From the NCBI RefSeq assembly GCF_001642805.2, contig NZ_CP016948.1, positions 1,984,001-2,048,000 of the forward strand: 64,000 nt of DNA, written 5' to 3'. Shown here one piece after another: positions 16,053 through 24,863 of the stretch. The notes beneath the pieces were generated by a model, which was not told the origin of the DNA, searched no databases, and saw only the letters and a program-made list of their open reading frames with translations. A program made the translations under genes and the position numbers. Source of the DNA: Serratia surfactantfaciens. Lineage in GTDB: Bacteria; Pseudomonadota; Gammaproteobacteria; Enterobacterales; Enterobacteriaceae. Within the stretch, counting starts at the first letter, position 1, and every line of letters begins with the position of its first letter.

Positions 16053-16766
16053 TCAGCGCTTTTTCTTCTTGTTGAAATCCAGCTCGAAAGCGAATACCGC
16101 GCTCTGGATTTTGCGCTCCATCGCCAGCCCCAGCTTGAGGAAGCGGCATGACAGGCGCGAGAAGCGTACCACCTGGTCGTTGTCGTCAGTTTCCTGATCG
16201 TCGTTGACCACCACCAGCTCCATGTTGACCTTGAAGCTGCCGTAGCTGCCCAGATCCAGCTCCGCTTTTTTGAGCTGCAGGCCAGGCTGGAAGAAATCCG
16301 GCAGCGGGCCGTCGAAACGCAAACCGACGCCGCCGGCGGAGAGATCGTGGATCCGCAGCTCATAAGGCGTGCCGTCCGGGTACTCGCCGGTGCAGAAGAA
16401 TTGGCGCCAGTGCGGCGTAGTGATGCGGAATTGGCGGCGGCGCTGGATATAGACCAGCTCCTGCGGCAGCCGGGTCGAACAGGCCTGTACGCCCTGATGT
16501 TCGGTCAGCTCCGCCTGGCCGACGGAAAACTCGATCTTGGCGTCGTTGCTTTCAATCACGATGGTGCAGGCGCCGTCGATAGCGCTTTCCGCTTCCTCAC
16601 CGCTAAACACGATATTGTCCGGCCCGACGCTCAATAACAGACTTTGAAACCGGTGCTGCTGATTTTCTACGCGCAGCGGCGTGCGTTGTTTGCAAATTTC
16701 ACGCAGAATCGCCAGAACTTCAAAACGCTCCCGTTTGATAAACAGTCCGTTATCGCTGTGCTCCAC
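16053..16766 (-). CDS. ycgR: Flagellar brake protein YcgR (c-di-GMP receptor)
   Basis: The 237-residue protein has the YcgR-N domain followed by a PilZ domain. YcgR binds cyclic di-GMP and then the flagellar motor (MotA/FliG), slowing and biasing rotation. The c-di-GMP motifs are visible: RRRQFR (RxxxR) near residue 120 and DLSAGGVGLRF (D/NxSxxG) about 30 residues later. It ends in a lysine-rich FNKKKKR tail. In E. coli it is a class III flagellar gene read by sigma28; I could not find a convincing sigma28 promoter upstream. Confidence 0.92.
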   Translation of the reverse strand: MEHSDNGLFIKRERFEVLAILREICKQRTPLRVENQQHRFQSLLLSVGPDNIVFSGEEAESAIDGACTIVIESNDAKIEFSVGQAELTEHQGVQACSTRLPQELVYIQRRRQFRITTPHWRQFFCTGEYPDGTPYELRIHDLSAGGVGLRFDGPLPDFFQPGLQLKKAELDLGSYGSFKVNMELVVVNDDQETDDNDQVVRFSRLSCRFLKLGLAMERKIQSAVFAFELDFNKKKKR

Positions 16767-16842
16767 ACGTCTCTCCTGACTTTTTTTCTAATGACGTCTT
16801 ACGTATTCCTTACGGTTATCATCTCTGGGAATATTCCTAAAG

Positions 16843-17625
16843 TCAAATTTGCCAGCGTTGCCAGGCCTGCGGCAACAGGCGCGCGAAACGTTTCGCCCAT
16901 GCCTGTTGCCCCTGTTCATCGGCGATCAGATCCTGGCGAATTTCGATGCCGACATAAGGCAAGCCGCGGCGCTCCGCATGCACCGGCAAGGTGTAATCGG
17001 TGGCGTCCGTCATGGCATAGGGTTGGTTTATGCCCACCTGCAGATCCCCTTCTTCGCGCAGCAGTTCGGCCAGCAGATGCGCGAATTCCGGGTAGCGGTT
17101 AAACAGCAGCCCTACCTGCCAGGGGCGCGACTCGCCCTTGAACACCGGCGTGAAGCTGTGCATGGCGATGACCGCCGTCGGCAGTTCGCGCAGCCGGCGC
17201 TGCCCCAGATGATCGTCGATGGCGCGGTGATACGGCAGAAACACCTCGCGCTCACGCGCCAGCGCGTGCTCGGCGTCGATGCCGATGTTGCCGGGGATCG
17301 GCGTCAGTTCAGACAAATGCGGGATCGAGCTGGCGATGCCGGGCGCCCGGTTGCAGTCGATCACCAAACGTGAGTAACGCTGATGAATCAGCGTAGCGTC
17401 CAGCTGGCGGCTCAGGTGGCGCGACACGCTCAGCGCGCCGATATCCCAGCCGATATGGCGCTCGATCTCCCCCGGCGGCAAACCGAGATCGCCGAGAGAT
17501 TGCGGTATCGCCTTGCCGGCGTGATCGCACAGCAGTAAAAAAGGCGCGCCGCCGTGCGGGGTTTCAATGGCGACGGCGGGCGGCTCATCGGCGGACAATA
17601 GCGACGGGATAAACGAGTGAGGCAT
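16843..17625 (-). CDS. N-formylglutamate amidohydrolase family protein
   Basis: The 260-residue protein begins with a short leader and then LLLCDHAGKAIP, the zinc-binding family motif of the N-formylglutamate amidohydrolase superfamily, followed by IGWDIGA, SRLVIDCNR and AMHSFTPVF, all typical of it. Characterised HutG-type members hydrolyse N-formyl-L-glutamate in histidine breakdown. No hut genes lie beside this copy, so the true substrate may differ. It lies 76 bases upstream of ycgR on the same strand, possibly in the same transcript. Confidence 0.8.
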   Translation of the reverse strand: MPHSFIPSLLSADEPPAVAIETPHGGAPFLLLCDHAGKAIPQSLGDLGLPPGEIERHIGWDIGALSVSRHLSRQLDATLIHQRYSRLVIDCNRAPGIASSIPHLSELTPIPGNIGIDAEHALAREREVFLPYHRAIDDHLGQRRLRELPTAVIAMHSFTPVFKGESRPWQVGLLFNRYPEFAHLLAELLREEGDLQVGINQPYAMTDATDYTLPVHAERRGLPYVGIEIRQDLIADEQGQQAWAKRFARLLPQAWQRWQI

Positions 17626-17726
17626 GCAAGGCTCCGGCGGTGGAAAGCAAAACGTTTATCGTAGCGCTATCCCGTCGCCGGCCCCAAGGTCGTGCTTAGA
17701 TCAAAAAGGCATGAGTCAGACGCCGA

Positions 17727-19448
17727 TCATGCCGTCTCGGCTTCCTGCGGCTGATGCACCGCAATGTAACGTTGATAACGCGACGGCTTGAGCCGCGAGG
17801 TATCCACCAGCACCAGCCCGTCAATGCAGTTGTTGAAGGCCGGATCGGTGCCGAAGTCGATAAACTGCACCCCGCCCGGCTCGCACAGTTCGGTGTACTG
17901 TTTGTACAGCGTCGGGATCGAACAGCCGATGTTGCTGAGCAGGCTCTTCAGCCGCACCAGATCTTCCTGGTAGTTATCTCCGGCAAACTGCGCCAGCACC
18001 TGCGGCAGCGAGGCCGGATAAGGGCGACGCGACTGGGCGAAGGCGTGATCCGGCGAGAAATAGAGCCGATAAAAGGCGATCAGCAGGTCGCGCGCCGCCA
18101 GCGGCATGCCACCGGAGATAGACACCGGCCCGAACAGATAGCGGTACTGCGGGTATTTCGACAGATAGGCGCCGATGCCCAGCCACAAATAGTCCAGCCC
18201 GCGCTTGCCCCAATAGGCCGGCTGGATGAAGCTGCGCCCCAGTTCAATGCCCTGCGCCAGGATCGGTTCCATATCTCGGTCGTAATGGAACAGGCTGTTG
18301 CTGTAGATGCTTTCCAGCCCCTTGCGCGCGATTTGTTCGGCGGTGGGGATAAAGCGATAGGCGCCGACGATCTCCAGCTCTTCCTCATCCCACAGCACCA
18401 GGTGGTAGTAATCGTCATCGTAGCTGTCCAGATCGCGACGGCGGCCGGAACCTTCCCCCACCGCGCGGAAAGCGATCTCACGCAGACGCCCCAGCTCCCG
18501 CAGGATCGGCGTGCGCGCTTCATCATGGCGGCGATAGAGATAGATGGTTTTACCGTCTGGCGTCACCCCCAGCCGTTCGCAGTTCGCCAGCGCCTTTTTC
18601 AGCTCCAGACGATCTTCCGGCAGCGCAATCGGCGATTCGCTGGCGAACAACCCCGGCTTGCCCTGGCCCAGTCGGTACACATGGCGGCGAAAGCGCTCCG
18701 CCAGATCCTTGGCGCTGGTGTGGCCGTCGTGCCAGTTGGCGAACGGCACGCGGCCGCCGATGCGGATCCGGATGCGCCCGCCGCGCTGCTGGAACATTTC
18801 GCGCACCAGCAGCAGCGTCGACAGCGGCCGGTAGACCAGCGAAGTAAAGTAGAACAGGTTGCTGTTGCGCGCACTGATATGAATCGGCACGATCGGCGCG
18901 CGCGCCTTGGCGGCCAGACGCAGAAAACCGGTATGCCAGTGGCCGTCGCGGATGCCTTTCGGGCTCATGCGCGACACTTCGCCGGCCGGGAACAGGATCA
19001 GCGCGCCCTGATTGTCCAACTGCTGCTGCATGCCTTCAATCTGTTTGCGGCTGGTTTTATAGGCGACGTTATCCACCGGCACGAACAGGTTGCGCAGCGG
19101 TTCGATATAGGTCAGCAGCTGGCTGGCCACCACCTTCACATCCGGGCGCACCGCCGCAACGGCGCGCAGCAGCACCAGGCCGTCGAGCGAGCCGATCGGA
19201 TGGTTGGCCACGAGCACCACCGGCCCCTGGCTCGGGATGTTTTCCAGATCGCCGTCCACCAGCTCGCAGCTGAGGTTGAAGTAGTCCACCACCTGCTCGA
19301 TCAGATCCAATCCTTTCAGGTGGGGATAGTCGGCGGCGAACTGTTTGAATTCTTTTTCGAAGAGTAAGGTTCTTAGCAGGCTGCGCTGCCAGGCAGGGGT
19401 ATTGCGGTGTGGAAATGCATCTTGCAACAAAGAATCCAGGCTGAACAT
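17727..19448 (-). CDS. olsF: Bifunctional ornithine lipid synthase OlsF (fused acyltransferases)
   Basis: 573 residues from the ATG at 19448, which has AGGAG 8 bases upstream; longer in-frame starts lack one. The N-terminal half is a PlsC-like O-acyltransferase with NHPIGSLDG (residues 82-90) and FPAGEVS. The C-terminal half resembles OlsB N-acyltransferases (LWDEEELEIVGAYRFIP, YSNSLF, ELGRSFIQPAYWGKRGLDYLWLGIGAYL). OlsF, described in Serratia proteamaculans, makes the phosphorus-free membrane lipid ornithine lipid in one polypeptide: N-acylation of ornithine by 3-hydroxyacyl-ACP, then O-acylation. It could also be annotated as a hemolysin-like acyltransferase. Domain order and length support OlsF. 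Confidence 0.85.
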   Translation of the reverse strand: MFSLDSLLQDAFPHRNTPAWQRSLLRTLLFEKEFKQFAADYPHLKGLDLIEQVVDYFNLSCELVDGDLENIPSQGPVVLVANHPIGSLDGLVLLRAVAAVRPDVKVVASQLLTYIEPLRNLFVPVDNVAYKTSRKQIEGMQQQLDNQGALILFPAGEVSRMSPKGIRDGHWHTGFLRLAAKARAPIVPIHISARNSNLFYFTSLVYRPLSTLLLVREMFQQRGGRIRIRIGGRVPFANWHDGHTSAKDLAERFRRHVYRLGQGKPGLFASESPIALPEDRLELKKALANCERLGVTPDGKTIYLYRRHDEARTPILRELGRLREIAFRAVGEGSGRRRDLDSYDDDYYHLVLWDEEELEIVGAYRFIPTAEQIARKGLESIYSNSLFHYDRDMEPILAQGIELGRSFIQPAYWGKRGLDYLWLGIGAYLSKYPQYRYLFGPVSISGGMPLAARDLLIAFYRLYFSPDHAFAQSRRPYPASLPQVLAQFAGDNYQEDLVRLKSLLSNIGCSIPTLYKQYTELCEPGGVQFIDFGTDPAFNNCIDGLVLVDTSRLKPSRYQRYIAVHQPQEAETA

Positions 19449-19603
19449 CGCGTTATCTCCTGACGTAGTCGCTGCAAACTTAAGCCAGAGCCGTGACCCT
19501 GACATGTCAGTTACATGACAATAAAATGAATCCATCGACTATCAGGTATAGCAAAGTAATGGCGATTTGGGAGCGAAAGACGCATTTTCGCCCCCGTTTG
19601 CCT

Positions 19604-21274
19604 TCACATTGGCGCCAGAAGCGCTTCGATGCGGCGGTTCACCGCTTCGCGCAGGCGCAGCAGCGGCCCCGCCTGATGCGGATAACGCTTGAAGGTGATG
19701 CGCATGCCAAGCTCGCGTTCGATCAGCGCCTCCACCGCCGTCCGATCGCTCAAACTCTCCAACAGCTGCAGCGCGCGCATGTCCTGCAGCCCCTGATGCA
19801 GCACCCGCAGGCGCAGCGACTCCACCGGCTGCAGATCGTCGCCCGGATACACCACGAACGGGTCGCCGGAAGGAAACGCGTGGCCGCTGTCGGTCACCGC
19901 GTACGGATTGATGCGCTCGCGCGAATGGGCGCTGTTATAGAAGTTGAATCCCCAGTGCAGGAAGCCGGCGATGCGGTACAGATACAGCTGCACGCCCAAT
20001 ATGCGGTTGCGCGCCGAAGGCTGAGCGAAGAAGCGATTGGCGACCTCGGTCTTCTGCACGCAGCAATAATAGGCCCACAGCCCGGGCACCCGGTGTTCGA
20101 TAAAGGGTTCGATATGGTCGGTCGCCGCCACTGGGGTCTCCACCAGGCCTTGCTGATAGAACGCGAAATCCGACAGCGCGTCGAAGGTGCGAAAACCGCC
20201 CAGCAACGGCCGCAGCGCGGCGCTGGCACGCTGGTAGGCCGCCAGGTTGTCCAGCGTCGGTTCATCGGAAATGTGGAACCACACCTGCCGTTCCAGCCCC
20301 CGTTCGCGAAACCAGGCGGTTAACGCCGGCAGCAGCGCGTGCAGGAAACGCTGATACGCTTCGCCCTGCGCATCGGTGTGCCAGCCGAACAGCGGCAGCG
20401 TCTCGCCCTGATCTTCTACCACTATCTTCGGCGCATGCGCCGCGCCCCACTGGGTAAACAGCGGCGCGATCTCGAAATGCTCGATGCCCTCTTCCTGTGC
20501 CAGCGCCACCCATTGCGCCAGACGGCTGAAATCGAAGCCGTACCCCTGCACCGAACGCGTCACTTTCACCAGCTGCACCGTGGTGCGTTCACCGCCGACG
20601 GCGGTATCCAGCGGCGGCGTAAACAGCGGCGTCAGCAGCATATTGACGCCGGCCTGCACCGCACAGCGCACAAAGTTGCGCACCGCGCGCCAGTACGCCG
20701 GGCTGAACACCGCCAGACGGTAGTAATCCGCCAGACAGTCGGTGTGCAGCCACTCGGTATGCAACAGGGTTTGCGGCGGCAACGCCGCCGGCACCAAGTG
20801 CAGCGTCAGTGCGGCTTCGGCCAGTGTCTCGCCGCTTTGCGCATCCAGCAGGCGCAGGGTCAACGGGACATCGCCGGCCAGTGTCATGGCGGCCGGCGGC
20901 GTCAGGGTGAGCCATAAGCTGCCGTAATAACCGCAGGCGGCGAAAAAACGCCGTTGCGGCAGCGGCATCAGCGGATCGGGAAATAATCCCGGTTCGGTGG
21001 TCAGGTAATTTTCATCGCTCTCGCGATAACAGGGAAATCCGCTCGGCACCGATCGCACCTGACGCACGCTGATATAATCCGCCAGCGGCCCGTCAAGTTG
21101 ATAACACAGCTCATGGCGGGTCTCGTTACCGGGCGTTTGCAAACAGTATACCGCCTGCCAGGAAAGCACCTCGTTATTCAGCCCGCTCAGCCGATTTTCT
21201 ACGGAAATGGATGGCATGCTGCGGCGATGAAATACTTTTTCCAGACTATGGGTAAATACCAGAGACAGGCGCAT
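19604..21274 (-). CDS. DUF4091 glycoside hydrolase-like protein
   Basis: The 556-residue protein matches the DUF4091 family: a beta-rich N-terminal region, then LLHTEWLHTDCLADYY, a barrel region with HISDEP, and a C-terminal FLHWGFNFYN. DUF4091 proteins have a predicted glycosidase-like (beta/alpha)8 fold; the two acidic residues in HISDEP are candidate active-site residues. No signal peptide is seen, so it should act in the cytoplasm on an imported oligosaccharide. It diverges from the ABC importer operon across a shared regulatory region, which fits a role in degrading the transported sugar. Substrate not determined. Confidence 0.75.
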   Translation of the reverse strand: MRLSLVFTHSLEKVFHRRSMPSISVENRLSGLNNEVLSWQAVYCLQTPGNETRHELCYQLDGPLADYISVRQVRSVPSGFPCYRESDENYLTTEPGLFPDPLMPLPQRRFFAACGYYGSLWLTLTPPAAMTLAGDVPLTLRLLDAQSGETLAEAALTLHLVPAALPPQTLLHTEWLHTDCLADYYRLAVFSPAYWRAVRNFVRCAVQAGVNMLLTPLFTPPLDTAVGGERTTVQLVKVTRSVQGYGFDFSRLAQWVALAQEEGIEHFEIAPLFTQWGAAHAPKIVVEDQGETLPLFGWHTDAQGEAYQRFLHALLPALTAWFRERGLERQVWFHISDEPTLDNLAAYQRASAALRPLLGGFRTFDALSDFAFYQQGLVETPVAATDHIEPFIEHRVPGLWAYYCCVQKTEVANRFFAQPSARNRILGVQLYLYRIAGFLHWGFNFYNSAHSRERINPYAVTDSGHAFPSGDPFVVYPGDDLQPVESLRLRVLHQGLQDMRALQLLESLSDRTAVEALIERELGMRITFKRYPHQAGPLLRLREAVNRRIEALLAPM

Positions 21275-21580
21275 AATAATCAGCCCTCTTTATTTCTCAT
21301 GAATAATCGGTGTAAAAATCAGGCTAGCGCCTTTTATCGCCACAAACAATAGCCAGTAATAAAAAACGTTCCTGCCCTCTCTTCTGACGGCGGCGGGAAG
21401 ATTTTTTTGTTTATTTGCATCACAAAAATGAAAGAAGCTGGAGCTTGCACAATAAAAATGTTTTTAATCCCCATTGTGGTGCAAGGGTTATCAGTTATTC
21501 CTATGCCTGCGAAGACCGCTAAATGCCGCACTACCGGGGAAAAAACCCGCCACAAGGTTAATGAAATGTGAACAGATCGA

Positions 21581-21611
21581 CCTTTCGCTTAGGCGTAAAA
21601 GCCTTTCGGTT
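21581..21611 (+). promoter_or_regulatory. Direct repeat CCTTTCG(C/G)TT, candidate AgaR-type operator
   Basis: CCTTTCGCTT (21581-21590) and CCTTTCGGTT (21602-21611) are direct repeats spaced 21 bases apart, about two helical turns. The same word forms the perfect inverted repeat upstream of the DeoR-type repressor gene at 28337-28363. DeoR-family repressors often bind such repeated half-sites. They lie 51 bases or more upstream of the importer promoter -35. Confidence 0.5.
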
Positions 21612-21661
21612 TTAACAACAATGAAACATACATGCCCCATTTTTGGGCGTTCGGGGGTGTA

Positions 21662-21690
21662 TTGACACATTGAAAGTTAAGGGATAGAAA
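21662..21690 (+). promoter_or_regulatory. Sigma70 promoter for the sugar ABC operon
   Basis: A perfect TTGACA (21662-21667) is separated by 17 bases from TAGAAA (21685-21690, four of six). The predicted transcript would start around 21697, about 43 bases before the ATG. Confidence 0.55.
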
Positions 21691-21739
21691 GAATTTACGT
21701 TGCGAAAAACGTTATTCGTCGCTCACCGAGGGGAAAGCA

Positions 21740-22993
21740 ATGTCACCGATAAAAAATACCGGCCGCCTGCTGGCGCACTCCATTCTTGCCAGCGCATTAT
21801 TATTACCCACCCTGCTCCATGCAGCAGATAAAATAACATTACGCCATGCCGTTTGGGACAGGAATCAATTACCCGCCGAACAGGAGATCGCCAAGCGATT
21901 TGAACAGGCCAACCCGGATATAAAAATAGAAATAGAATTAACCCCTTCGGCGCAATATTTCGTTAAATTAGATTCCGCTGCCGCCGGCGGCGTAGCGCCG
22001 GATATATTCTGGATTAATATGCCTTATTTTGTGCAGTACGCCAAAAACGGCATTATGGAGCCGCTGGCGCCTTATATTAAGGAGAGCGGCCTTAAGCTGG
22101 ACGACGTGGTCGCCAGCTCGGTGAAAGCCTACCAGTACGACGATCAACAGATGGCCATCCCGCGCGACGTCGATTCCATCGCCGTGTGGTACAACAAAAA
22201 ACTGTTCGATCAGGCCGGCGTCAGCTACCCCACCAGCGACTGGAGCTGGGACGATCTGAAGAGCAAGGCCACCGCCCTGAAAAACGGGTTGAAAGGCGCC
22301 GCCTTCCCGCTGGTGATGGACCTCAGCATCGACGGCCAGGACAGCTACATGAACCTGCTGTTCCAAAACGGCAATCACATCGTGCCCAAGGACGGCCAGC
22401 CTACCGACATCGCCAATGACAAGTCCATCTGGGTCTATCAGCAGCTGCAGGGCATGATGAAAGACGGCCTGATGCCGAGCGCCCAGCAGATGAGCGAAGT
22501 CAAAACCGAGAACATCTTCCAGTCCAACCGCGCCGCGATGGTCTATGCCGGCTCCTGGCTGGCGGCGCCGTTCGCCAATAACCCGCTGATCAACGATCAC
22601 ATCGGCGTGGTGATGATGCCGAAAATTGAACGTCAGTCCGGCGTGGCACACAGCCTGGCCTTCGCCATGTCGGCCAAAAGCGCCCACAAACAGGCCGCCT
22701 GGAAATATATCGCCTTCATGAGCAGCGAAGCCTCGCAGGCGGAGCTGGCCAAGGTGGTGATCCCGGCCAACAAGACGGCGGCCAAAGTTTGGGCGCAGCA
22801 GATCCAAAAGGTCGACGTCACGCCTTACATCCAGACCCTGGAAGTGACCCAGGCTTATCCCACCGCCGGCACCAATACGCCGAAATGGCAGAACATGTGG
22901 ATCGCCAGCCTGAAGAAGATCTTTATGGGCGCGGACGCCAAACAGGAAATGGACAAATCGGTCAAGAAGATCGCGCGCGTCATGGAGCAGTAA
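21740..22993 (+). CDS. Sugar ABC transporter periplasmic binding protein (family 1)
   Basis: 417 residues with a Sec signal peptide: basic start, hydrophobic SILASALLLPTLL, then LHAAD for cleavage. The mature protein resembles MalE/UgpB-type solute-binding proteins (PDIKIEIELTPSAQYFVKLD, APDIFWINMPY, AVWYNKKLFDQAGV). These bind mono- or oligosaccharides in the periplasm and deliver them to the membrane permeases encoded next. It is the first gene of an operon running to 28204. GAGGGGAAAGCA precedes the ATG. The ligand cannot be read from sequence; the downstream genes suggest an amino sugar or a glycan containing one. Confidence 0.88.
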   Translation: MSPIKNTGRLLAHSILASALLLPTLLHAADKITLRHAVWDRNQLPAEQEIAKRFEQANPDIKIEIELTPSAQYFVKLDSAAAGGVAPDIFWINMPYFVQYAKNGIMEPLAPYIKESGLKLDDVVASSVKAYQYDDQQMAIPRDVDSIAVWYNKKLFDQAGVSYPTSDWSWDDLKSKATALKNGLKGAAFPLVMDLSIDGQDSYMNLLFQNGNHIVPKDGQPTDIANDKSIWVYQQLQGMMKDGLMPSAQQMSEVKTENIFQSNRAAMVYAGSWLAAPFANNPLINDHIGVVMMPKIERQSGVAHSLAFAMSAKSAHKQAAWKYIAFMSSEASQAELAKVVIPANKTAAKVWAQQIQKVDVTPYIQTLEVTQAYPTAGTNTPKWQNMWIASLKKIFMGADAKQEMDKSVKKIARVMEQ

Positions 22994-23071
22994 TCGCCCC
23001 GCCGCGGCGCGCTGCCCCGAGCGCGCGCTGCGGTGGAACCCTGCTGAAAGTCATAGGTGAGGAATGGCAAC

Positions 23072-24013
23072 ATGTCGCTGGCAGAAACGGCTACGGTCAC
23101 CCTGAAACCATCCCGGCGCACCGCCCGCCCCGCGCTCAATCGGCTCGAACGTGCCGAACGCTTCTGGGGCTGGGTGATGATCCTGCCGCTGCTGATGGGG
23201 GTGACGGTGTTTTACCTGATCCCCTTTTTGCAAAACATCTTTTACAGCTTTACCGATCTCAACCAATTCATGCGCTGGAGCAGCATCAGCGTCGATAACT
23301 ATCTCAACCTGTTCGAAGACGACGACTTTTACACCGCCGCCGCCAACACCCTGTTTTACGTGGTGGTCTGCGTGCCGATCAGCCTGAGTCTGTCGCTGCT
23401 GCTGGCGATTGGCCTCAACCAGAATATCCGCGGCAAAGGCCTGCTGCGCACCCTGCTGTTCCTGCCGGCGGTCACCATGCCCGCGGCGGTGGCCATGGTG
23501 TGGCAATGGCTGTTCAACAAGGATTTCGGCCTGATCAACCAGGCGCTGAGCCTGTTGCACATCGCGCCGGTCGCCTGGCTGTCCGATCCGGACGTGGTGC
23601 GCATCAGCGTGTCCATCATCATCATCTGGTCGTCGCTGGCGCTGAAGATCATCATTTTGCTGGCCGGGCTGCAAAGCATTCCGCGCCAGCTGTACGAAGC
23701 GGCGGATCTCGACGGTATCGGCACCCTGCGCCGCTTCTTCTGCATCACGCTGCCGATGATGGTGCCGACGCTGTTCTTCGTGTCGGTGATGAGCTTTATC
23801 GAGATCCTGCAAATCTTTGACGTGGTGTTCCTGATGTTCGACCGCGCACTGGTGGAGAACGACGTGATGACCGTCACCAACCTGTTCTACAAGTACGCGT
23901 TTTACCTGCAGGAAAAAGGTTATGCCTCCGCCATCACCGTGGTGCTGTTCGCCGTCACGCTGGTGATCACCCTGATTCAAATGGCGATCGGCAAGCGCCT
24001 GAAAGTCAGCTGA
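23072..24013 (+). CDS. Sugar ABC transporter permease (MalF/UgpA type)
   Basis: 313 residues from the ATG at 23072, which has GTGAGG about 10 bases upstream; an in-frame GTG at 23057 is part of that site. It has about six membrane segments, starting with FWGWVMILPLLMGVTVFYLI, and the EAA loop YEAADLDGIGTLRRFFCITLP that contacts the ATPase. It forms the membrane channel with the next gene product and is separated from it by 10 bases. Confidence 0.88.
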   Translation: MSLAETATVTLKPSRRTARPALNRLERAERFWGWVMILPLLMGVTVFYLIPFLQNIFYSFTDLNQFMRWSSISVDNYLNLFEDDDFYTAAANTLFYVVVCVPISLSLSLLLAIGLNQNIRGKGLLRTLLFLPAVTMPAAVAMVWQWLFNKDFGLINQALSLLHIAPVAWLSDPDVVRISVSIIIIWSSLALKIIILLAGLQSIPRQLYEAADLDGIGTLRRFFCITLPMMVPTLFFVSVMSFIEILQIFDVVFLMFDRALVENDVMTVTNLFYKYAFYLQEKGYASAITVVLFAVTLVITLIQMAIGKRLKVS

Positions 24014-24023
24014 GGAGCTGCAC

Positions 24024-24842
24024 ATGAACGCAAGCAAGAAAACGCTGGTGTACCTGTTTATGGGGCTGGCGGCGCTGGCCTCGGTGGTGCCTTTTATCTG
24101 GATGCTGGTGACCTCGCTGAAAACCCAGGCCGAGAGCATTCAGATCCCGCTGACGCTGCTGCCGGCGCATCCCAGCCTGCAGGCCTACGGTCGGGTGATG
24201 CACGAAATCCCGTTCGCCGGCTTTTATCTCAACTCGCTGCTGGCGACCTTCTTCACCGTCACCTTGCAGATGGCGATCGCCACCATGGCTGCCTACGGCT
24301 TCTCACGCCTGCATTTTCGCGGCCGGGATGCGGTGTTTCTGGTGTGCGTATCAGTCCTGATGGTGCCTGGTCAGGCGTTTCTGATCCCGCAATTCCTGGT
24401 GGTGCAGAAGCTGGGGTTGGTCAACAGCATCACCGGGTTGGTGCTGCCGGGCATTTTCAGCGTTTACGCCACCTTTCTACTGCGCCAGTTCTTTCTGGCG
24501 GTGCCGAAGGAAATGGAAGAAGCGGCCTTGATCGACGGTTACAGCTACTTCGCCATCTTCTGGCGCATCATGCTGCCGCTGATCCGGCCGGGCATTATCG
24601 CCTGCATCATCATCAACGGCCTGTGGAGCTGGAACAACCTGATGTGGCCGCTGATCGTCAATACCACCACCGAGAAGCTGACGCTGCCGGTTGGGCTGGC
24701 CTCGCTCTCCAGCCGCGCCGGGGTGGAATATCCGTTGCTGATGGCCGGGGCGCTGATGGCGGTGATCCCGATGCTGATGCTGTTCATTATTTTCCAACGC
24801 TATTTCATCCAGGGCATCGCCAGCGCCGGGGTGAAAGGCTAA
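24024..24842 (+). CDS. Sugar ABC transporter permease (MalG/UgpE type)
   Basis: 272 residues with six predicted membrane helices and the EAA-loop motif EEAALIDGYSYFAIFWRIMLP. This is the typical second permease of carbohydrate uptake transporter family 1. GAGGAG precedes the ATG. It pairs with the preceding permease and the ATPase encoded 21 bases downstream. Confidence 0.88.
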   Translation: MNASKKTLVYLFMGLAALASVVPFIWMLVTSLKTQAESIQIPLTLLPAHPSLQAYGRVMHEIPFAGFYLNSLLATFFTVTLQMAIATMAAYGFSRLHFRGRDAVFLVCVSVLMVPGQAFLIPQFLVVQKLGLVNSITGLVLPGIFSVYATFLLRQFFLAVPKEMEEAALIDGYSYFAIFWRIMLPLIRPGIIACIIINGLWSWNNLMWPLIVNTTTEKLTLPVGLASLSSRAGVEYPLLMAGALMAVIPMLMLFIIFQRYFIQGIASAGVKG

Positions 24843-24863
24843 CGCGCAGACAAGGTAAACGAC

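Larger units (their letters stand above)
21275..21739. other. Divergent control region between DUF4091 gene and ABC importer
   Basis: This 465-base stretch has no convincing gene. It holds the two CTTTCG(C/G)TT elements (21581-21611), a good promoter (21662-21690) and an ACGTT/AACGT inverted repeat just before the importer gene. It serves both divergent units. Confidence 0.6.

Noticed and set aside
16767..16842. Sigma28 promoter for ycgR
   Set aside because: GATGATAA resembles the -10 GCCGATAA, but the expected TAAAGTTT is absent at the correct spacing.
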